From the NCBI GenBank assembly GCA_964035795.1, contig OZ038320.1:5363895-5427894 (forward strand): a stretch of 64,000 nt of DNA. Direction: 5' to 3'. The notes beneath the pieces were generated by a model that saw only the letters and a program-made list of their open reading frames with translations, made no database searches and had not been told where the DNA came from. The position numbers were made by a program, and so were the translations under genes. This DNA is from Pterobdella sp. o SKG-2022. Lineage: Eukaryota; Annelida; Clitellata; Hirudinida; Piscicolidae. Every line of letters begins with the position of its first letter. Position 1 is the stretch's first letter. Positions 24,743-39,300 of this stretch are shown in pieces.

Positions 24743-27700
24743 ATGTTGGATTGGAGAGTTTTTTACACAATTTTATTTTTATTGTTTGGTAAGTTATGTT
24801 TATTTTTTATAAATATATATTTTTTAGAATAAATGTGAATTATCTTGCTGAAGGAATTTTTCTTAGTAATTTAAAAAATCAAGCTCTTTTTAAGAATCTA
24901 ATCTATAGGTTAATTGTAGTTCATTTGATTTTTTTTTTTTGAATAGCTTTTTAATCCACAATTGTTATTTCATGAACCAACTGCATTCACAAATAATTTA
25001 CCACACTATAAATGATTTGAAGCATAAAAAAGACTCAAAATTTTAAACCAACTGTTGCCAAAGCTTCAATAATGGCATATTATCATGACATTATGCCAAT
25101 CAGACATAGTAACGGTGGCAGCCGAAACTCCCCATTTGACAATTCTGCCCGAGGATGAAAAAACGATTCTTTCTTTAGGGTCATCCTTCGTTGCTACTTG
25201 TAAGGTGTGAGGCTACGCCAATATTGTATTTCAACACAATCAATATACTATATTAAATTTAATGTTCAAATTTCTCAAAGTTAAAATCATATTTTTAAAA
25301 TATTCTAAGGTGGTTGGTGTAGAAGAAGCCCATATATTGGACACTAATTTGAAATGGGTCGATCCCAACGGAGAGGAAATAATCGAAAGGCCTGGAGTCG
25401 GAAAGTGAGAAAGTTTCATTAAATTAGTTAAAAGCTATTTTACTTCTTATGCTCATACCTTCGAATGCACACGACGCGTTTTACAGTAGACCTTTCGGCT
25501 ACTTAAGATCTGAAGAAGCTCAGATTGGGGAAACACTGCTATTTTTCGTTTTTTTTTGAGATCATGTTGTGTTATCAAATTTTGAAGATTACACAACAGA
25601 TAAATCAATGAGAGTATAAGAATAAACGTGCCATTATTTGAAAATATTTATAACTATTGTAACATGAATTGATTCAACTCACGTCGTTGTAGAAATGTCT
25701 ATGTGATGGACGATATAAGAAAACCCGAGAAAAAGTTGGTACTTATGGACATCCGCCTGGTGAATGAGGGACTCTACACTTGCTCCGCTCTACTGGAGGG
25801 CAATGTGCAGACTAAATCAATATCCATCGTACTGTACCGTAAGTTGAATGTTTTATTAAAATATGTTAATATAAAAGCCAAAATTCCTAAGTTTCAGCTG
25901 TGTTCTATCTTTGTTCTTATTAAAATTATTTGACCTAATGACTCAAATTTTCAAGTGTTTGCGTAAACGATGACTGGGTTAAGATATTCAAAATAATGAT
26001 TAGACTAACTATGTGAAAATCCTTCTAGAATCAAAATTATAAAACTAAGAGAAAATGTATCAGTCTCCATTAAGTAATCTGTTAAACAAATGGTCCAAAG
26101 GTACTAGGTTCAATTTCCGGTGAAGAAAATTTGTGATGATTAAAAAGCATTATAAAAGGGAAGACAAAAAATTTGTTTTTTAATTAGCTCTCTTTTCAAG
26201 CATAGATAAACAAATTCTAAAACGCACGTTTGAAAAACAGGATCGTAAGACGCTACTTATTAGAGCCTACAACGAAACCAACTAAAAATGAAAATATAGA
26301 CATCTCAACATGAATCAAACTTAAGAGCATATCCCAGATAAAATCACACAAACTACCCCCTTCCTCCACCCTACAGAGGATATAACTTTCATGCATGCAC
26401 CAACTCCTCAATTTGTTACCCTGCACGAAACTGAGTTAGTGGAGTGTAGAGTGTCAGGGAACCCAAGTCCAACAGTGGAGTGGCTCTTCAAAGGCCAGCA
26501 AATCGCATTGAGTGAGTGTGTCTGACCATTGAAGCTAATTTTGTTTGTAAATTGCTTGCTATACAAATTTTAATAGTAATGACGAAAACTTTATTTGAAT
26601 AACGTTGAAGTTTAATCGAAAGTATAAAAATTTCATTGAAAGCTGCACCAAGCTTTTCTTAAGACTGGCGTACATGGTGAAATAGTATTGTTTTATAATT
26701 TATTGAATTATTTTAAAACTGAATCTTACCTTAGTTTCATATGATCTTAAAAATCTACGCCAAAGTTTCAGTTTATAGTATAATATAAAAAAACTCTTTT
26801 TATATACATTAATATCATAAGACATATAAAAGAAACTAATTACAAGACGTAATTTCATAAGTATATTGTACAAGTAATAAAACACTTAAATGAATATAAT
26901 TTCAAAAGTGATTTTTTGAAACAAGTCTCATCACATTACAAATGGCTTCAAAGATTATAAAACTCTTTTAAATAAAGTAATGTCGACCTACCAAGACCGT
27001 ACTAACTATACTGAATAAAATATAAAAAATACAACTAATGATAGATTATATAAATGATATAATATATATAAAAAATAGTAGATTGTATTTTGATAATTCC
27101 TTGAAAGTCATAAAACAGGGTCACTTGAAACACTTCACAGTAATAAAAGCTTATGTTTTATAAGCAATGTGTTGAATATTTCAAACTTCGGAAATAGTAA
27201 TACTATTTAAATCTTTGTGTTTTTAACTATTATCAGCAATTAAATTTTCAACTATTTTTATTCAAATTTATAATATTTTCATTAATTTAAATTAATTAAT
27301 TAAATATAATATTATTTTTTATTAAAAGCACTATATTAAAACAAACAATATTGAATAAAAACCAATTTTAATACTCAGACTAAAACTAATACACAAGCTC
27401 TAGTTGATCAACAAAAAAGTCCAAAACCCATAATATCCCTCTCAAAAATAACCCAAAACATAAGACCACCCTCCACCCATAGATCCGAAGTACACGCAAG
27501 ATGTATATGGCCTATACATAAGGAATGTATCGAAGGCCGATGAAGGGGTGTACACCTGCCAAGCTTCTGTACCCAGCTCCGGTAGATTCAAGGCGAAGTA
27601 TATAGACGTAATTGTTGAAGGTATTTTGGTGGTGTGTGTGTGGTGGTGGTGGTTGAGCTTGTGGTGGGGTGTTGTGCTGATAAGGATAATGATAGTGGTG

Positions 27701-30700
27701 GCATAGACAACGATGAGGCAAAAAAATAGATCTTGCTAATGAATATGTGACTTAAAGATAATAATACAAAAAAAGTTGAAAGTGAAAACATTATTATTCA
27801 ACTAAAATACCCGTGAAAAGCATTGAATCAGAAAGTAAAACTCTCCGATAGTTAAACTATTAGAGACTTGAATAATCTTTGTTACAATATAACTAAACCC
27901 TCTATGTATCTAAAGATAGCTTATATAGTTAAGCAAATGCTGTGTGACGCTTAGTTATAAATGATATTCAGCTGCCAAGTGCTTTTACTATTTACCTTAT
28001 GTTGCGAGCTTTATGACATTGCAATGAATTTTAATTAATTTAATTCATGAGCTTAAATAACTATTGCAAATATATTTTGGAAGAGAGAGCTATGGGATTT
28101 CTTATAAGTATATTTTCAACAGTATATTTGGAAATTCGAGAAATAAGAACAAAAATTGGATCGGAGACCTTAATCTTCGAAGCAATCATATGATATTGTT
28201 TAAATGAATCCTTATGAAATTCATCTAAAATACGAACCCTTTCGTAGGTTGATCTTAGGCTATTGTATCCTTGATAGTGTCATTGTCTTACTGAGAACTT
28301 GTATTTTGAATGTGTCATTCAAAACCAGTTTTTTTTTCTATTTAAAATATTTCAAAAGATTTCTTAATTTTTATTAACACCCACAATAAATAATTTCAGA
28401 TAAAATCATAAAAATTTTACAATAGTTCCACAAATTTATGTCTTATAAAAAAACAGACATAAAATATAACCAAATAAATCATCATAAACACAAATTAAAC
28501 CTAATCAAATACATATTTCTAAATCAATCTATACCATTCTGCAGAGACTCCAAAGATAGACAAATCGAAAACAACCTTTGAAGGAGTTCAGAGTTATGAG
28601 TTTGCCCTGCATTGCAATGCTTCTGGCAAGCCACAGCCCAGAGTGGAGTTTTATAAAGTTTGTTTTACTTTTTTTTAATAAAAACTCTATATTTTTATAA
28701 AATTCATATTTAGAAAATTTTTTTTATTTTGTTTTTTTCGTTTTAAAATTTTTTGATAAAAATCCCGATTAAAGGTTGATTTATTTTAAGCTGATGTCAA
28801 CTTTTATATATTTTTCAATTCATTTCAAGCTCTTGCGTTCTTTATTCTTCATTTGTTTGCATAGTTCGAACAAACCAACATCAGAACCTACACAAATATT
28901 TAACTAAAAAAAAACTGAAAACCTCTATATAAAAATCCAATACTCAATACTTCTTTATCTGAACACCAGAAACTTTCATATCATAAATCAATACATAATA
29001 TATAACATCGCTAAACTCCAACCCACATTCTATACACTAAACCATCTTACCCATACAAAACCACCAACATACGGCAACATCCACCTGTCGCAGGTAGGAC
29101 AGTTGAACCCTGTGCATACGACAGACAAACAACATTTTGACGCAGAAGGAGGCTTTTTAACTTTTAGACCTCTGACCAAAGATGCTGATGGCGAGTACCT
29201 CTGCAAAGCATTCAACAATGCTGGCAGTGATGTCCATAAGTTTAGACTCAATGTTGTTGGTGAGGTTTCTGTGGTCTATCTAGTCGATAAATTATTTTAA
29301 TGGTATTATTACTAAAGTTGTTTATAAAACGCTATATTCACTGCGTTCAAAAGCGCTCTCCAGTATACCTTAAAATGTATTTTGTGATATACCTATATGT
29401 ATTTTATCCACATGTTATTTTTAAACATGTTGTACTCTATCTTCAAAATAGTGGCGGTTAATCATTCATCATATAATATTATATATTATCACCGATAAGC
29501 TATAAAACCTTTTATGAATTGTTTAGCACATAATATATTCATCAGCCCAAAAATCTAATTGATGGATTATATTCAGGCCATTATAGCCCTAAGTTAATTA
29601 TCCTCAAGTATTGGGTTCTATTTTGTATCAGATAAAAAATTAGCACCTGTTTCACAGTGTGTTTGATATAAATTTAGTTTATAATAACCTCTTTGATAGA
29701 CTCTATAGAGCGCTATTTAAATTCAACTTTCTAGAGCACTGTTGTTATTAAATATACTATGATGAACTACTAATTAAATTCACTGTTCATGACATTCAAT
29801 TGATTTCCCGTGCCTCCAGTTCCATCCAGTATCTATTCGTTCCAGAACAATACAGGGATAGAAAACAAATCATTTACCTTAGCGTGTCTCTCTGAAGGCA
29901 ACCCTCAACCTAATATCACCATTAAAAAGGTCACTTGATGGTCTATTCATACTCATGTTATTAGTTTATTATGAATGCAAACTGTTTTATAATGTTGAAA
30001 ATTAATTTTTATAAATTGGATATTTTTAAAAATTGATTTAAAATTTACTTTAAAAAACTTTTTTTTTACAATCATTGTTTGACGTCCGTTTTCATGCCAG
30101 CATGCGTTGAACGTTATGATATTAGTATATTATAACTTGCCTCATACCATGCTACAAGCTATGTAACCATCAAATTTAAAATTAAAACAATTTTTCAACT
30201 ATTTTCTTCAATTAAACTATTTATGAAACTCTTTATAAAATGCTAAAAAACAATTAATAAATGTTAAAAACAATCAATTCTGAAGAATATTTTATGATTA
30301 TATGCTAAAGTATATAAATCCAAACTTCCTATTAAATTGTATATCAAATAACCTATCAAACAACACAGGCTTCAATAAGGGCATTATCAGATCCTACCAA
30401 GTATTTTCATATGGGGGACAATGTGAGTTTGTGTACTTGTTCTGTATTGTGATAGTTATTGCTGGTTGAATTTAATAGTTCTTGTGTTCATAATGGTAGT
30501 TAATGCATCTATGATGCTATAATGTAGAGTTTACAAAGTAATGTTTAAACTTCAAGTTTTATTAGAATAAGATTCTGAGCTTACGTTTTTTTTTAGTAAA
30601 TCATTTTTTAAAACTAAAAATTGTCATTATAATTATTCTTTTTCTTCGCATAAACCCATTTCTTCATTTTTAATATATTCAAGGATACAATAACTATGTG

Positions 30701-33700
30701 GCCTAGAAACTCTTGAAATTATACATATACCACACTTGATCTTTTAATGGTTCGAATATTCGTAATTGCTGGCTCAACAGTAATAGTTATTGTTTAATTA
30801 TCTGTACTTTCTAAAATAATAACGATACTTGAGATTAATATCCATATATTTTTTAAGTTTTTAATCATAATTGCTAGTTAGAAATTTGTTTGAAGATAAT
30901 GCAAGTACCTATTGACAGTTGTGATAATTGAAAACATTGAAATAAGAATTGAAAAGAATAAAAAGAAATATTGAGATAATTAAGTAATAACTGCAAAAAC
31001 TATATAATAAAAGTAGTTGTTTAATAATCTGTTTTACTCACACAATAAAAATTATTAATTAAATAATAAAATAGTTAAAATATTAATCATTAGTAAATTA
31101 ATTAAATTTAAAAGTAAAATGAGTATCCAATAAATTTTTTAAGCCGTGATTTCGGTGCTCAATAGGTATGTCTCACAGAGTGCCACTCTGTGTACCAAAA
31201 AATGAAGACAAATTAGTAACAAACAATATAACGGGGTAAAACTTAAAATTGATGAAAAGTTTATTGAAAAGCATTTCGATCTATATTGAAAACATCGTCG
31301 AAAATTGAATGCCGATGCTTCTAATATAGAACAAAAAGCTTTGTAATAAAGCCATGGACCTCTTTGTTTATTGTTTTTACCGCTTCATTTATATGCTAAC
31401 CCGGTGCCAAAATGAGATTCTATAATAACCTGGTCATTTACATAAAAATAAATATAAATATAAATATGAATGAAGGCTACTTAATTATACTGTATAACTT
31501 ACAAACCAAGACAAAAATAAATTGAAATATCTTAAACTATTCATTAACACTTAGAATCATCAAGAAGATAACAATATAAAGCCTAATTATACAACCATAC
31601 TAATTCTTCAAGCTCAAAATTAATACTCAAAATGAGAACACTTCTCAAACTTCACTCAAGTTCACAAAAACTTTTCGCAAGCTAAACTCCCAAACCAACA
31701 CAGGAGGACGGCAGAGTCCACGTTCATATGGTTGGAGAGCAGGAGCTCCGTGTGGAATTTAAACAGCTCAAAGTATTTAATCTCACAAGATTTCCCGTTT
31801 TTACTAGTTTTTACACGTATATAATAAAAAATACATGCAAAAAACGGTATATTTGACTGTTCTATAAGCAAAATGTTCCATTAATTAATATTAATTAATA
31901 ACTAAATTGATAAATAAATTAATTAACTAATAATAGCATATGTATAACAATAAAACTTATATTGATACTATTATAAATATATGACATGATTACTTATATT
32001 TATACTATAATACATTTGTGGGGTTTCTGACGGTCAACATACCTACTAATCCTTCATCACTACCAGCATTATAAACACCATCTCCCTTATTTTTTTGTGT
32101 TTCTCTACCATTAATTTGCTCAAAATATGCTTCTAAACTCAGCCCATCTCCTATATACTCATACGCACGCTACTTCAAACCTCACCAATATAATCCTATA
32201 TAAAACCCCATACAAAACCAATATAAATTTTATAATAATAAATCACCATTATACCTTACCTCTGTACATATACCACCACTAACACCAGGCTTCCGACTAC
32301 AGTAATTACACTTGTATCAGTAAGAACAAGGGAGGAATGCATGAAAGAAATGCTACAATCACAGTCAATTGTTGGTCAAACTTTTACTTTATTTTTTCGT
32401 ATTGTATTACATTATGGTGATCTGTATAATGCTTTTTATGCTTCTTCAAAAACGCTTATAAGATTTCATTTGCATTTTGTTTCATTTGTACTTTATGATT
32501 TCAATTTTATATGTTATTTGAGGAGTTTTAATTGTTTTTATACGCGGTAGGTTCTTTATTATTTATGTATCGGAAAAGTCAGTTGAACTAAAACTTCATA
32601 CATAGTAAATTTCATAAATACTTTCAAAATTTCTTATTTTTTATGAGGTCAAATTTTCATTTTGCATATTTTATATTTCATTGCAGTTAATACTTCACCA
32701 TCTCACACAAAATTTTATATCATCGCATTTCACTCCATATAATAGAAACAAACACTATGGTTTGTTGAGAAAATTAATACACGAAGCTTTTCGTAAGTTT
32801 CAAGTGTATTCACTCCGTTCATTCACTACACATTAAACGCATTAAACATATTATGTATTTATTCCACAACGAAAACATACGATTATTAAATTATTTATAC
32901 TAAGAATCTACCATAATATATGTATTCATTCCACAATGGAAACATCTACTTTACCACACACACAGTCAAGCCTCAATTCGACCCAGCAAACGTAAGGTCG
33001 TGGTACATATGGCCTGGAAAAACTCGTAATCTTACCTGTATGAGTTACGCAGAGCCGATGCCCTTCATTGAATGGATCAAGTACAAGTCCATCCCCACGC
33101 CCATCTATACTAATAAGACTTTTATAGTCCATAGGATGGGAAAGAACTCTAATCTTCAAGTCAGATTTTTTTTTGTTTTATTTTATCTACCAGAGGTAGG
33201 TTTTTACTAAATTTATAATGCCTGTTTTCTTTGTTCTTTCATCGGTATATTCATAGGTTTATTTATTGTTATTGGTTCAATTAGAAACATTGAATTAATG
33301 TTCAAGAAAATTCATTGTTGTTCTGTTGCATAATAAGTTAATACAACTCAAGCCGCAACTCATGAGTTTTATTTATTAAAATGCTTTTTAAGCTTACTAA
33401 GTAAAAGCCATTGCTTGATATTTTACCATTCAACAAAGCTAAAGGACTCTATTTACACTATCTTAAAGTATTATAATAGTATAATAAAATTTTATATTCT
33501 TATTGTTTATGCGACACCGCTTCAATTAGATGTAATTATGGTGTTGTACTTTCAATTACAAAGTCCACAAAGGTAAATACTTGAATTCTCATAAGAGTTT
33601 CGAGAAAGCTTACTTAAGGGAAACTATGTGAAGGTCAATAGGGCTTCATTTAAAAATTATATTCAATAAAATTCACCCATTCTTTAGATTATTAATATTT

Positions 33701-36090
33701 TTTCTTTCATAAAAAAATGAATAAGTTTGGATTGAAGTTGTATTTAAAAGGTTTTAATGTAAATTTCTATCGCCAATAAAACAATATTGAAAGTACTTTC
33801 AAGTGTCAACATTGAAACACCCAGTATTTAAAATTAACTTGCTCATTGTCAAACAATAATATGAAAAAATAACTCACTTTTCATCAAAAATATTTTATTA
33901 CCCACTAACAAAATTTTAAAAAAATAATAAATAAATTTTGCATGCATAACACAACAATCTAATCAAGGTACAAACTACTCAGCTCAAACTCTACCAACAG
34001 GTGACGGTGCGAGAACAGGATCAGAATTGGATCTACGGCACATACTACTGCGTTGTGAGAAACAACTACGGATCTTCCAACTTATCTATAGAGCTTATTA
34101 GAGCGTGTATGTTGGTGGTGTGGTGTAACGGGTGTCAAATGTTGAGATTCCAGCGTTACTAGTGTATATAAAATTATTGAGAATGGGTTATTGTTTTCAC
34201 TAATACATTCATTTAGTTTTGAAATCTTTGATAGTTGAACAATTCTAATAGTTATTATAAATTTTTTTAAAATCGATTTATTTTAAATAGGTTTTTTTTG
34301 TGATTTTTTTTGTTATTTTTAGTAGTAGATCTATTCACACATTGGCTAAATAAACAATATCAAACTATATAAAAGTTATAAAATAATAAATTAAATATAA
34401 ATAGTAATAAAATAAAATTAAAAATCTGCTCAACCATCTACCACCCAATAGATCTACCCGGTCGCCCCAAGGAGGCAAAAGCGAGAGAAGTCACAGCAGA
34501 TACCATTGTTATAGACGTTGTACCGCCTGAAGATGATGGTGGTCAGCAAATACTCGGTTACCGTGTCGACTTTGAGTTCAAAAGCCTTAGATTTAATTTA
34601 GGTAAGATGACTATTGGTTTGGTAGTTGAGGTGTTGAAAATTTTGACTTTTATGGCTTTTTTTTTAATTTTTTTTTGCGCTTTTGGAATTAATTTTATGT
34701 AGAATTCTATTTATCTATTTTTGGAAAGCTTTTCAACTTTATCAAGCATGTATAAAAGACGCAAACTACAAAACTGTCCCATAGATGAAGAGATTCTGAT
34801 AGAATATTTGAGGCCCAGTACCAAATTTGTCTTCAGGATCAGAGCGTTTTCAGAGGTAGGAGAAGGAGATTTTCTTGACCTCACTGTTCAGACCGAAGAC
34901 GTCCGTTAGTGTTTAATTTTAAAATTGCTATAATTTTAAAGGGAGAGGGCTTTGATGCCTTCACTTCCAGACATCCGATCATGGACGATTAGTTTATATA
35001 AATATTTAAAAAATTCAAAAGAAAATAAATACTATATTATCGTAATAATTATTCTAAAAATACCACATAAATTTTCAAAAGGCCTATTAAATACTATAAA
35101 ATAGAGAAGCCAGCCAAGTTGGAGCTGGAAGGAGGTGAGGAAGCTGGATACGCTTACAAGTATGTGCTGCACTGGAAGAAACCTGACACTGGTGGTCAGC
35201 CCATCAAACAATACAAGTTTCGGTATAGAAGGGTGAGTTGGGGTTTTTTAGGCCTTTGTGTATAATTAGACTGAATAGTTTACTTTCAAAAACAATATAT
35301 ATTTTTTAAGGTATGTATTTTTAATTTATAAAATAATATTTTTTAAATTCTTTCACAATTGTACTATTGGAGCGTAGAGATGGGTTTTTGATAAATCCAA
35401 AAACTTCAAACTATAGATAATATAAGATATTTTTGATATTTAAAAAAATTATTTTAAATAAAAATACTCATCTTATATTTTTTTCATACTTTTATTTGAG
35501 TTGTTTTCAACATATATAATTATTAATTAAAAGCAATATTATTATTTCGAGTCTATTCTTTCCTAGGTAAAGTTATTGAAGACGGAAGGATTAGATAGAA
35601 CGTTTACAGCATTGGAAGGCTGGAATGAGATCCGGAAAGATGACGTAGATCCTAATCAACCAATGAGGTTTTATGTCTTCAACAATCTCAAACAGGTCCA
35701 TTTTCTCTATTTATAGATCTTTCGAAATTTGACTTGAAATCTTTTAATTCTTAAATACCCACATTTGTTTTTCACGTTCAATTTTTAATACCATTCATCC
35801 AGGATTCCTATTATGAAGTCATAGTGAGTGCTCGTAATGACATCGGTTACTCTGATGACTCAGAACCATTTGTTTTCAAAACTGACATAGGTCAGTGATG
35901 TCTTCTTAATTATCTCTCACTAATAAAAACTGAATTATTTTTGAAATGTTATAACGTTATTTAATAAACTTCAGACCCCTATTATAGCCCGAGTGAACGC
36001 GATGACGATGACAACTCTGCTCATAGCACTTACCATTCCTATCAAATCATGTTAACCTTTGCTATTGTTGTGCTTTTTTTCAGTCTATAA
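24743..36090 (+). CDS. NCAM/Fas2: NCAM / Fasciclin-2-like cell adhesion protein, 5 Ig + 2 FnIII, probable GPI anchor
   Basis: Homophilic neural-type adhesion family. Twenty exons join in phase to about 761 residues. Exon 1 (24743-24788) is a signal peptide (MLDWRVFYTILFLLF). Ig1: exons 25104-25838, with SFVATCK and EGLYTCSA. Ig2: 26377-27620, LVECRVSGNPSPTVEW and GVYTCQAS. Ig3: 28545-29259, LHCNASGKPQPRVEF and DGEYLCKAFN. Ig4: 29820-32370, TLACLSEGNPQP and YSNYTCISKN. Ig5: 32966-34106, NLTCMSYAEPMPFIEW and GTYYCVVRNNYG. FnIII-1: 34452-34904, VVPPEDDGGQQILGYRV and RIRAFSEVGEG. FnIII-2: 35105-35890, HWKKPDTGGQPIKQYKFRY and VSARNDIGYSD. Final exon 35975-36090 ends in a short hydrophobic run (IMLTFAIVVLFFSL) directly at the stop, with no cytoplasmic tail. 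The exon starting 34785 and the donor GTATGT at 34107 were chosen to keep phase. Confidence 0.92.
32738..32810. mobile_element. Single-arm fragment of MITE family A in an NCAM-like intron
   Basis: tataatagaaacaaacacta and then gaaaattaatacacgaagct reproduce the left arm of the element at 6872-7055, but the partner arm is missing. Confidence 0.7.
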
Positions 36091-36191
36091 AAAAAACCGC
36101 CAATCAAACGATTTTTTACATTTTTAATCGCTTTGCACTGATATTTTTCGACAAATCGTTTAGTATTTTAGATATTAACAAAATTTTTTAA

Positions 36192-36274
36192 TTTATTTTT
36201 AATTTTAAAAACATTTTTTTCTAAATGTCTTGTTTTATGGAATTTTAATTGACTCAAAAAGTTTACTGAATAAA
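36192..36274. terminator. Overlapping polyadenylation signals of the convergent NCAM-like and U1-70K genes
   Basis: AATAAA on plus at 36269-36274 lies 179 bases after the NCAM-like stop. TTTATT at 36192-36197 is AATAAA on minus, 115 bases after the U1-70K stop. If both are used, the two mRNAs overlap at their 3' ends by roughly 100 bases. Confidence 0.5.
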
Positions 36275-36311
36275 GAACAATTCTTCGAAATGTCATTTAA
36301 TAATGATATAA

Positions 36312-39300
36312 TCAGTTAGCACGGTCGCCACTAGGTAGGGGTGGCATTTGATTGTACATCTCATTGTAGTAATCCGCTTGGTTGTCCCTCTCTTGCTTAA
36401 CATTAGAATTATAGTCACCTTCGTAATCACCATACCCATCTGTTATAGGCTCTTCTTTCTTCACCTTCTCTTTCTTTACTTGGCTTCGTGATGATGATCT
36501 GGATGGTTTTGGTGTGGCTTTGATACAAGGAAAAAGCTATAAAAAGCCATTAAGACTTTAAAGCTAGAACTAACGGCTATTAGAAATAATCCTTAAAACA
36601 TTCCCGATTTTTAAAGTTCCCAAATTACATTTATAAATTGTATAAATTACCTTTTTGAGTGTTTCCTATCTCTAGACCTTGATCGGTGTGATCGATCTCT
36701 GGACCTGCTCCTACGACTTCGTTTTCTGGCGCTACCTTCTTCTTTTTTCACCCTCCTTTCTCTACTTCTACGTCGTTCCTTACTTCGAGACCTGCGAGAT
36801 CTTCTTTCTCGTGATGGCTCTCTACGTTCTCTTTCTTCAAACAACCTACTGCAAGATTTATATAACTTAAGAACCATTATATATCGATACATGGCAGTCA
36901 AACATCGAGGAATAGATTATACTTGACCATCTATTTGATTAATTACATGAAAATAGAACAGCCGAGTACAACAATTTTCTACACCAAACAAACGATCACT
37001 ATAATTAACTTTCGCTCAAACCTTCCATCATCAACAACCCTTCCAGAGCACTTGCTGTTTTCTTCCACACCACCCTTTCTGGTACTCCCCAGACCGCCAC
37101 CAAGCCTTCGTGGCCTCCAACCCTTTACAGTCCTACCTCGCTCCACATCTACCAATACTCGACGATTCTCTATTTTCTTACCATCGGCGTGTTTGTATGC
37201 AGCTGTTTTGATGGTGTGCAAATTTTAGATAGTTTTGTTGAAAATATTATTTTGATTGATCAATATTCATTTAAAAACGTGAAATTTAGAATTTGATAAC
37301 CTTTTTTGAGTAAAAATAGTACCGTCAAATGAAATTATTTTTATAATTTAGAAACTTGAAATTTCTCTTTTCATTCACGATAGTTGAATGTCAAGTAGTC
37401 AGGTTAAACATTTTTGTCTTCCTTTTCCCAAGAGCAATAAAAACAAACTTTTTTTACAACCAGAGCAAGAATTTGACATAAAATGATTTGACACATTCAA
37501 AACACCCATAATACTTGAAAAAAAAAAAACAAAATAAAAAATACACTAGAAACATTTTTCAGGACTATATATCACCAATGCAATTAACACACAAACATTA
37601 ACCACATTTACCTAAGAGAATAAACTTACTGGAGTGCTAATACTTGTGTGCTGCTATTCAGATTCCAATATTTTAGTTACTTTTCTAACCTTTTTCCATT
37701 TTTTTCTTACCCGATATAAAATAATCAATAATCTAAATTAATCATCCATTTAATTTTTAAAAAGCATAAAATATCATTCTCATTGCATACCCAATTCGTA
37801 GCTTACCATACAAACCTACTCAACTGGCCAATCATATTGGACCATCTAACACACAAAAGAAGCATTGTAATTGGTCAGTGTCTGAAGGAACAAAAGCGTT
37901 CATTCAGGTTATGATCAAATATCATATGAAAAAGACAAAACCCTCCTGGTTTACTTGGTTTGTTTTTCTGCATTTGCCCTCAATTCCTTTTTAAAACTAC
38001 TACAGGTAAAAACAATATGGTCCCTTGATAAAGAACATACACATAAAAGACAGATACAGACTGATAGGCTATGTTACATTTAATTTTCAATCAGTGTCAA
38101 ATTGAATACTTTGAACTAAATTTGCACAAAAAAATGTAAAACAACTTGATTAAAAAATGCCTAAAAAATACTCAAACACTAAATAGAAATTAATCAATAA
38201 ACACAAGTTGCAATCACAAACAAAACACAAAAAGATCAATGAACTCACAATGCATATCCCTTTCATGGTTGTATTCAATGAAGGCATATCCTCTTGGTTT
38301 ATTACTGTTCCTATTTGCTACCATGTGGATCTGTGGTGAGTAGTGTGATAATAAAAACAATCTAATTAGATTACTCTGCTGAGTAAGTCCCAGTAGCTGG
38401 AACTGACAGTAGTCAGTCTAGAGTATGGATACTACTTATTTTTAATTAATGAAATAAGCTTTTTATTCAGGACAAATGTGGTGTTGGAATTACACCAAAC
38501 TCATTTGACACTAGTGAGGTTAGCATTGGGGTTTCAAATTGAAAACAAAACTATTCATATATTTGTATGTTGAAATATTCAATCCAATAGTACATCATTG
38601 AAAGGTAGCTTAGTTAGGTTAGATANNNNNNNNNNNNNNNNNNNNNNNNNNNNNNNNNNNNNNNNNNNNNNNNNNNNNNNNNNNNNNNNNNNNNNNNNNN
38701 NNNNNNNNNNNNNNNNNNNNNNNNNNNNNNNNNNNNNNNNNNNNNNNNNNNNNNNNNNNNNNNNNNNNNNNNNNNNNNNNNNNNNNNNNNNNNNNNNNNN
38801 NNNNNNNNNNNNNNNNNNNNNNNNNATATATTTTTTTTTTTTTTTTTTTTTTGATCTATCATAATTGATCAAACTGATGACACTGGCACTAAATTTATCA
38901 TAAAACAAATTGTCTATTTTATCAATCTTAATAGGATAAAAAAGATGAAAAAAATAATTTAAAAAACCATACCCTTCTTATAGATCCATATTGTTCAAAT
39001 TCCCTTCTCAATTTTGATTCACTTGTATCATAGTTCTGTGGTTTGTTCAGAGAAAAATATAAGCCAAAAAAAATAATGAAATAAAATGGCATGAAAGTTA
39101 TGATAGAGCATTTCCGAGAGACTATTGACAAATATTAGTTGTTTTTAAGCATAATAGACATCAAGGTTAGTTAAATTTATATAAAAACATGTTAGATTTA
39201 ATTGGATTTGAAGTAATATGTATATCTACATGTTATAAAAACTGCAAGATAAAAACAGAAGTTTCTAAAGTGTTAACATAGCAAATCCTCTTGATATGAA

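Noticed and set aside
26095..26135. B-box-like aggttcaatttccgg in an NCAM-like intron
   Set aside because: No A box at the right distance and no pairing arms; likely chance.
31171..31192. Short palindrome CACAGAGTG-C-CACTCTGTG
   Set aside because: Only 9-base arms, no related copies noticed in the window; may be chance.
36679..36870. Plus-strand frame over the RS exon
   Set aside because: It is the antisense shadow of the Arg/Ser-repeat region of U1-70K.
38598..38908. Open frames across the N run
   Set aside because: Produced by the assembly gap and the adjacent poly-T; not real coding sequence.
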